Origin: Noviherbaspirillum_A sp047237965
Lineage (GTDB): Bacteria > Pseudomonadota > Gammaproteobacteria > Burkholderiales > Burkholderiaceae_D
Reading direction: 5' to 3'
NCBI RefSeq assembly: GCF_047237965.1
Contig: NZ_JBDFLX010000005.1
Coordinates: forward strand, 1 to 64,000
Length of the DNA: 64,000 nt
This document shows, in pieces, positions 59,206-64,000 of this stretch. A program made the translations under genes and the position numbers. Position 1 is the stretch's first letter; the number at the start of each line of letters is the position of its first letter. The notes below the pieces were generated by a model that saw only the letters and a list, made by a program, of their open reading frames with translations, had not been told where the DNA came from and ran no database searches.

Positions 59206-59847
59206 ATGACCAAACGCCATATCGCAATTATTGGAGCGGGCGGCCACGCGGAAGTGGTCGCAAGTGTGATTCTCGCTTCAGGTGATTCCATTGCCGGCTT
59301 TTATGCCGACGTCCCGTCCCTGTGGGGCTACAGCCTCGCGGGCGCGCCCATTATCGGTCCTGTCAGCGAAATAACATCGGCTGATTGTTCGCATGCGATT
59401 ATCGGGATAGGCGCAAATGAAGCGAGAAAAAAATTCGCGGAAAAAATCGACATGGAATGGGCAACGATCATTCATCCATTTTCCTGGGTTCACCCTGACG
59501 TTCCCATCGGGCGCGGGTCGGTCATCTGTGCCGGGTCCATCGTTCAGCCTGGCGCTCGTATCGGCTCGCACGTCATACTCAATACCAAGGCCAGCGTCGA
59601 CCATCATTGTCTCGTAGGCGATTATGCGCACATCGCGGTGGCCCACCTTGCAGGCGGCGCATCGATCGACGAAGGCGTTTTCATGGCGCTCTCCTGTACC
59701 GTACTTCCCAAGGTGCATGTCGGCGCATGGGCCACGGTCGGCGCGGGAGCGGTCGTCAAAAAGAATGTCGATCCGCACAGCACCGTGGTCGGCAATCCGG
59801 CGCGTTCCCTTTCCGAACTGCGTTCGCATGCCAGGGAAGTGCATTGA
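59206..59847 (+). CDS. PglD/NeuD-like sugar O- or N-acyltransferase
   Basis: A 213-residue protein of full length. The N-terminal Rossmann-like half has HIAIIGAGGHAEVVASVILASGD, the UDP-sugar-binding GxGGHA motif; the C-terminal half is a left-handed beta helix of hexapeptides (IGRGSVICAGSIVQPGARIGSHVILNTKASVDHHCLVGDYAHIAVAHLAGGASIDEGVF). The His pair in VDHHC supplies the catalytic base seen in PglD. These enzymes acetylate UDP-amino sugars or sialic acids for surface glycans. It has a good ribosome binding site (GGGAG) but no glycan genes around it, so its pathway partners lie elsewhere. Confidence 0.9.
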   Translation: MTKRHIAIIGAGGHAEVVASVILASGDSIAGFYADVPSLWGYSLAGAPIIGPVSEITSADCSHAIIGIGANEARKKFAEKIDMEWATIIHPFSWVHPDVPIGRGSVICAGSIVQPGARIGSHVILNTKASVDHHCLVGDYAHIAVAHLAGGASIDEGVFMALSCTVLPKVHVGAWATVGAGAVVKKNVDPHSTVVGNPARSLSELRSHAREVH

Positions 59848-60041
59848 AGGCGTTTGCATCGCTGGCTGCCTAAACGCCCGACATCCAGAACTGACGAAGG
59901 CAGATGGGGGCAGCGGGCGCGTTCTGGCTGGCGCGGTTTTCATGCAGCCCTGTTCCAGTCAATTCGCCGATGGGTAAGCGAGTGCATCAGCCAAGCGCGA
60001 TCGCGCGTGTTGAAGTAAGGGTTGAAGCAGGCGATTCATGT

Positions 60042-60122
60042 GGGGGGGTAGCCAAGCGGTAAAGGCACCTGACTAGTTAGGGTTGGGGTTATTCGTTGGT
60101 TCGAATCCAACTCCCCCCGCCA
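60042..60122 (+). tRNA. tRNA-like sequence with aberrant anticodon arm (possible pseudo-tRNA)
   Basis: The acceptor stem GGGGGGG/TCCCCCC, discriminator G119, encoded CCA (60120-60122), D-arm (GCC..AAGCGGT..GGC) and T-arm (GTTGG-TTCGAAT-CCAAC) are all intact and resemble tRNA-Gln. The part between (60068-60094) is 27 nt instead of the usual 22. It gives at best a 5-bp stem CCTGA/TTAGG with a 4-nt loop CTAG, and no 7-nt loop with U33 and a paired stem. The anticodon is therefore unreadable; CUA is present but not in canonical position. It is either a decayed tRNA or an unusual one. Confidence 0.55.
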
Positions 60123-60215
60123 CGTTTGTTAGCTTCCGGTCGACGCCATTCCCGATGCGCGCCACGGTCGCGGTCTTGCACCGTGCGCGATGCATGGTGC
60201 CGGTGAGGTCCCGGT

Positions 60216-63200
60216 TCAGGTGAGAACATCCCCATACCCGGCGCCGCCCGCGCCGCGCGCCAGCCGGCGCGCTTCCAGCCGCGACACCACCTGTCGCGCC
60301 AGGAACTGCAGCATCTCTAGCTGGCCGCGCTGCAGGCTGCGCGCCTGGCTGTCGAGCACGCACAGCGTGCCCAGCGCATGGCCGTCCGACGTCACCAGCG
60401 GCGCGCCGGCGTAGAAACGGATGTTGGGCTCGCCGGTAACCAGCGGATTGTCGGCGAAGCGCGCGTCGACACTGGCGTCGTTGACCAGCATGACCTGCTG
60501 CGGCGACTGGATCGCATGCGCACAGAACGCATGCTCGCGCGGCGTCTGCTGCAACTGCGTGCCGACGCGCGATTTGAACCACTGGCGGTCGTTGTCCAGC
60601 AGCGAAATCAGCGCGATCGGTGCATCGCAGAAGCTGGCCGCCAGCCGGGTCAGTTCGTCGTACGCTTCTTCCTCGTCGCTGTCGAGCACCTGCATGGCAT
60701 CCAGTTGCGCCTGGCGCAGCAGCTCCGGCTTGGTGGCCTGTTCCGGCGCATGCCATTCCGGCGCGGCCGGCCCCGCCTGTCGTGTTGGCGTGCTGGCGCC
60801 GGCGATTGCTTCCTCCAGCGTCGAGGCCAGTTCTTCCAGCGCATAGGGCTTGGGCAGCAGGGTAAAGCCGTGGTCCGGGTTCATCGCAAGCACGTAGCTG
60901 TAACCGCTGGAAAGCACGAAGGGCAGGGCGGGATAGCGCCGGCGCACCTCCTTGCCCAGGTCGATGCCGTTCATGCCGGCCATCACCACGTCGGAAAACA
61001 CCGCGGCAAAGCGCGCGGCATCCCGCTCCAGTTCCGCCAGCGCCTGCTCGGCGCTGGCCACCACCTGCGGCACATAGCCCAGTTCTTCCACGGTCCGCTC
61101 GACCGACAGCGCCACGTCGGGATTGTCCTCGACGATCAGGATGCGGCCACCCGGTCCTTTCGCAATGGCGCTGTCCGCGTCCGGCATGTCGGGCTGCTGC
61201 GCAGGCTGTACCGCGCGCGGCAGGTAGAGCGTGAATACGGTACCGGCGCCGACCTCGCTTTCCACCAGGATCTCGCCGCCCGACTGCTTGGCGAAGCCGA
61301 ACACCTGCGACAGGCCGAGGCCGGTGCCCTGGCCGGTGCCTTTGGTGGTGAAGAAGGGCTCGAAGATCTGCGTCAGAAACTGCGGCGGGATGCCCACGCC
61401 GGTGTCGGCAATGGACACCGCTACGAATTCCCCCGCGACCGGCGGGTTGCCGCGCACGGCCGGAATGCCCGACACGCGCGACACCGTCAGCGCCAGCCGG
61501 CCGCTGCCGTCCATCGCATCCCGGGCATTGACCGCCAGGTTGACGATGGCGGTATCGAACTGGTTCGGATCGGCATGCACCAGGCAGTCGTCGGCATCGA
61601 GCCGCACGTCCCTGGCGATGCGCGCGCCGGTGATGCTGCCGACCATCTCGCTGACCATTTCCATGTTGTGCCTGACATCGAACACCACCGGCTGCAGCGC
61701 CTGGCGCCGCGCGAAGGCGAGCAGCTGGCCGGTGAGCTTGGTGGCGCGGGTGATCGCGTCGGAAATGGCGGTCATGTAGCGCCGCCGGCGCTCGTCGGTC
61801 AGCTGCACCAGCCGCAGCAGGTCGATCGAGCTGCGCATGATGGCCAGCAGGTTGTTGAAGTCATGCGCCACGCCGCCGGTCAGCTGACCGATCGCTTCCA
61901 GTTTCTGCGACTGGCGCAGCGCGTCCTCGGCGCTGCGCTCGCGGGTGATGTCGCGCGCCACCGCGTGGATCATGCCTCCGTCGGGCACTGCGGTCCAGCT
62001 CAGAAGCAGATAGCCGCCGTTGCGGTGGCGATAGCGGTTTTCGAAGGCAAGCGTCTTGACGCCGGTGCTCAGCTTGCCGACCTCGGCCGCGGTGCTGGCA
62101 AGGTCGTCGGGATGCAGGAAGTCGCCCAGCACCCGGCCGATCATTTCCTGTTCCGACCAGCCAAGCTGGCGGGTGGTGGCGGGGTTGACCGCGGAAATGA
62201 CGCCCTGGAAATCGCAGATCAGCATCAGCTCCTGCGACAGGCTCCAGATCCGGTTGCGCTCGCGCGTGTTCTGCGCTTCGAGCAGCTTGCGTTCATGGAT
62301 ATCGGTGTTGGCGCCGATCCAGAGATTGACCGCGCCATCGGCGCCGCGCAGCGGCGATGCCCGCACCAGATGCCACAGGTACTGGCCATCGGCGCGCAGG
62401 ATCCGGTATTCCGTTTCGTACGGCACGCCGAGCGCCACGGATTGCTGCCACAGCGCCGCCGCGGCCGCCCTGTCCTCGGGATGCACGGTCGCGGTCCAGC
62501 CGTCGCCGTCCAGCGCGCCCGCGGCGGCGCCGCTGTATTCATAGACCTGGTCGTTGAACCAGGTCAGCTTGCCATCGGGCGCAGCGGTCCAGACGTGGTT
62601 GGGCATGGCCTGCGCCAGCAGGCGAAACTGGGCCGCGCTTTCCTGGACCGCCTGCTCGGCGTCCTTGCGGTCGGTGATGTCCTGCACCACCCCCACCAGG
62701 CGGCTGGTGCGGCCGGCCTCGTCCCACTCGAATTCTGCCTTGCCGGCGATCCAGCGCAGGGCGCCGTCGCTTGCGCGGCGGATGCGGTATTCGGCATTCA
62801 TCGGCACCGGCTGGCCACGCCGCATCGATGCCGCCGAAGGCACGGCCGCGTCTTCCTGCAGCACCAGCGCCTCGAGCGCCGCCACCGGCATCTGCTCGTG
62901 GTCCGGCAGGCCGAAAATCCGGTGAAAGCCGCTGGTGCCCAGCAGCATGCCGCTCGCCAGGTCCACCGTGAAGGTGCCGACGCCGCCCACGGCCTGCGCC
63001 TTCTCCAGCCGCTGCCGCGACTCGCGCAGCGCATGCGCCGCCTGATGCTGCTCGGTGCGGTCGCGCAGCACCTTGACGAAACCGATGGGCACGCCCCGTT
63101 CATCGCGGATCGGCGTCATTTCGCCGGAAGCCCAGAAACGCTCTCCCGACTTGCGCACATGCCAGCGCTCGTCATTGCCTGCGCCCTGGGCCAGCGCGCA

Positions 63201-64000
63201 GCGCATTTCGGTGCGCAGGCGGCCGTTGGCCCGGTCTTCCGGCGTGAAGAAGCAGGAACCTTCCTGCCCCAGCATCTCGCTTTCCGTCCAGCCCAGCACC
63301 CGGCACGCGCCTTCGTTCCAGCGCGTGACGCGGCCTTCCAGGTCGAAGGCCACGATGGCGTAGTCGATCGCGCTGTCGAGGATCTGGCGGTTCCTGGCAT
63401 CGGACTCCTTCTTGGCCGCGGCCGCCGTCTCGCGGTCGGTGACGTCGACGCCTTCGACGAAGATGCTGGTCACGGCGCCGGCCGCATCCTTCAGCGGCTG
63501 GTAGACGAAGTCGAGGAAGCGCTCGGTGACGGAGCCGTCCGGTCCGGACTGCAACGTGTAGCGCACCCCGGTTCCCGCAACCGCTTCGCCGCTCGAAAAA
63601 ACCTGGTCGAGCAGGTCGAGATACCCTTGTTCCCTGGCTTCCGGCAGGGCTTCGGCCACGGTCTTGCCCAGCACGTCGCGATGGCCGACCAGCCTGGCGT
63701 AGCCGGGGTTCATGCGTTCTATCCTGTGCTCCGGGCCGCGCAGGATGGCCATGAAGGTCGGCGCCTGCTCGAACAGCGCGACGAACTGCTCGCGCTCCTG
63801 CTCCAGCGCCTGGCTCATCAGCACCAGTTCGGTCTTTTCGATCACCACCGCCAGCGTGCCGGCCACGTTGCCGTCGTCGTCGAACACGGGCGAGTAGTCC
63901 AGGTCGAACCAGGAGCGGCGCTGCACGCCGTCGCGCTCCAGAAGGAAGGAAATGTCGCGGTAACTCAGCGACTGGCCTTGCTGCACGCTGCGCAGCACGT
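60216..64000 (-). CDS. multi-PAS hybrid histidine kinase with C-terminal receiver and GAF, N-terminus outside window
   Basis: At least 1260 residues; the gene continues past the right edge, so the GTG at 63998 is not a proven start. Order: part of a PAS, then about five PAS/PAC modules (ending FVEGVDVTDRE, VKVLRDRTEQ, VGVVQDITDRK, IGANTDIHERK and AVARDITRERS). The kinase core has GGVAHDFNNLLAI (His at 61863-61865), IVNLAVNARDAM, DTGVGIP and GTGLGLS. A receiver follows with Asp at 60990-60992 (VFSDVVMAGMNG), then a GAF domain with DRQWFKSRVGT and REHAFCAHAI. It senses an unknown, probably soluble signal; no membrane segment is visible in the part seen. Confidence 0.92.
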   Translation of the reverse strand, partial: VLRSVQQGQSLSYRDISFLLERDGVQRRSWFDLDYSPVFDDDGNVAGTLAVVIEKTELVLMSQALEQEREQFVALFEQAPTFMAILRGPEHRIERMNPGYARLVGHRDVLGKTVAEALPEAREQGYLDLLDQVFSSGEAVAGTGVRYTLQSGPDGSVTERFLDFVYQPLKDAAGAVTSIFVEGVDVTDRETAAAAKKESDARNRQILDSAIDYAIVAFDLEGRVTRWNEGACRVLGWTESEMLGQEGSCFFTPEDRANGRLRTEMRCALAQGAGNDERWHVRKSGERFWASGEMTPIRDERGVPIGFVKVLRDRTEQHQAAHALRESRQRLEKAQAVGGVGTFTVDLASGMLLGTSGFHRIFGLPDHEQMPVAALEALVLQEDAAVPSAASMRRGQPVPMNAEYRIRRASDGALRWIAGKAEFEWDEAGRTSRLVGVVQDITDRKDAEQAVQESAAQFRLLAQAMPNHVWTAAPDGKLTWFNDQVYEYSGAAAGALDGDGWTATVHPEDRAAAAALWQQSVALGVPYETEYRILRADGQYLWHLVRASPLRGADGAVNLWIGANTDIHERKLLEAQNTRERNRIWSLSQELMLICDFQGVISAVNPATTRQLGWSEQEMIGRVLGDFLHPDDLASTAAEVGKLSTGVKTLAFENRYRHRNGGYLLLSWTAVPDGGMIHAVARDITRERSAEDALRQSQKLEAIGQLTGGVAHDFNNLLAIMRSSIDLLRLVQLTDERRRRYMTAISDAITRATKLTGQLLAFARRQALQPVVFDVRHNMEMVSEMVGSITGARIARDVRLDADDCLVHADPNQFDTAIVNLAVNARDAMDGSGRLALTVSRVSGIPAVRGNPPVAGEFVAVSIADTGVGIPPQFLTQIFEPFFTTKGTGQGTGLGLSQVFGFAKQSGGEILVESEVGAGTVFTLYLPRAVQPAQQPDMPDADSAIAKGPGGRILIVEDNPDVALSVERTVEELGYVPQVVASAEQALAELERDAARFAAVFSDVVMAGMNGIDLGKEVRRRYPALPFVLSSGYSYVLAMNPDHGFTLLPKPYALEELASTLEEAIAGASTPTRQAGPAAPEWHAPEQATKPELLRQAQLDAMQVLDSDEEEAYDELTRLAASFCDAPIALISLLDNDRQWFKSRVGTQLQQTPREHAFCAHAIQSPQQVMLVNDASVDARFADNPLVTGEPNIRFYAGAPLVTSDGHALGTLCVLDSQARSLQRGQLEMLQFLARQVVSRLEARRLARGAGGAGYGDVLT

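Noticed and set aside
60073..60756. 227-codon minus-strand frame ending GVGFEPTNNPNPN
   Set aside because: The GFEPT phrase is the antisense translation of the tRNA T-arm, and the rest is opposite the histidine kinase end.

Overview
The window is GC-rich chromosomal DNA of a betaproteobacterium, most likely Burkholderiales (Oxalobacteraceae/Burkholderiaceae-like). This rests on inference from several features: an abundance of Bug/TctC substrate-binding proteins and tripartite tricarboxylate transporters (TTT), an RND efflux locus with the gene order of the Burkholderia ceoR-llpE-ceoAB-opcM (bpeT-llpE-bpeEF-oprC) locus, and intergenic repeats. No rRNA or other taxonomic marker is present.

Layout. 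0-4.2 kb: a GntR/FCD regulator and a Bug gene (cut by the window edge) run leftward, and a Bug gene plus a gamma-glutamyltranspeptidase run rightward; a 26-bp palindrome lies between them. 4.2-6.2 kb: a small membrane protein, a lipoprotein and a 216-bp repeat element with 25-bp terminal inverted repeats. 6.2-12.7 kb: a possible surface-modification cluster with an unknown (GNAT-like) protein, a PAPS-type sulfotransferase, a Gly/Ala-repeat autotransporter, a lipoprotein alpha/beta hydrolase and an APS kinase (cysC). 13-27 kb (minus strand): a 4482-residue YD-repeat (RHS/Wap-like) polymorphic toxin ending in a DUF3380-type N-acetylmuramidase, followed by an overlapping AT-rich gene that looks like its exported immunity protein. 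27.8-30.4 kb: a divergent ankyrin + leucine-rich-repeat protein with almost identical 84-bp repeats. 30.5-42.7 kb: an MFS gene, then two TTT operons. The first also carries a GntR/FCD regulator, a crotonase-fold protein, a CoA-transferase and a second MFS exporter; both operons have a related 16-bp inverted-repeat box upstream. 42.7-43.75 kb: a very large inverted repeat (arms about 220 bp) and a hexanucleotide tract. 43.8-52 kb: LysR regulator, LlpE-like protein and a three-part RND efflux pump. 52-60 kb: membrane protein, coiled-coil protein, MprF-like aminoacyl-lipid synthase, MgtA-type P-type ATPase, HTH protein, PglD/NeuD-like acyltransferase. 60-64 kb: an atypical tRNA-like sequence and a multi-PAS hybrid histidine kinase cut by the window end.

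Two systems look most worth following. One is the RHS-like giant protein with a peptidoglycan-cutting tip, an internal LysM and hydrophobic segment, no visible PAAR domain or RHS core motif, and a signal-peptide-bearing overlapping partner. The other is the pairing of a sulfotransferase and an APS kinase (PAPS supply) around a large repetitive autotransporter, which suggests, without proving, sulfation of a surface component.
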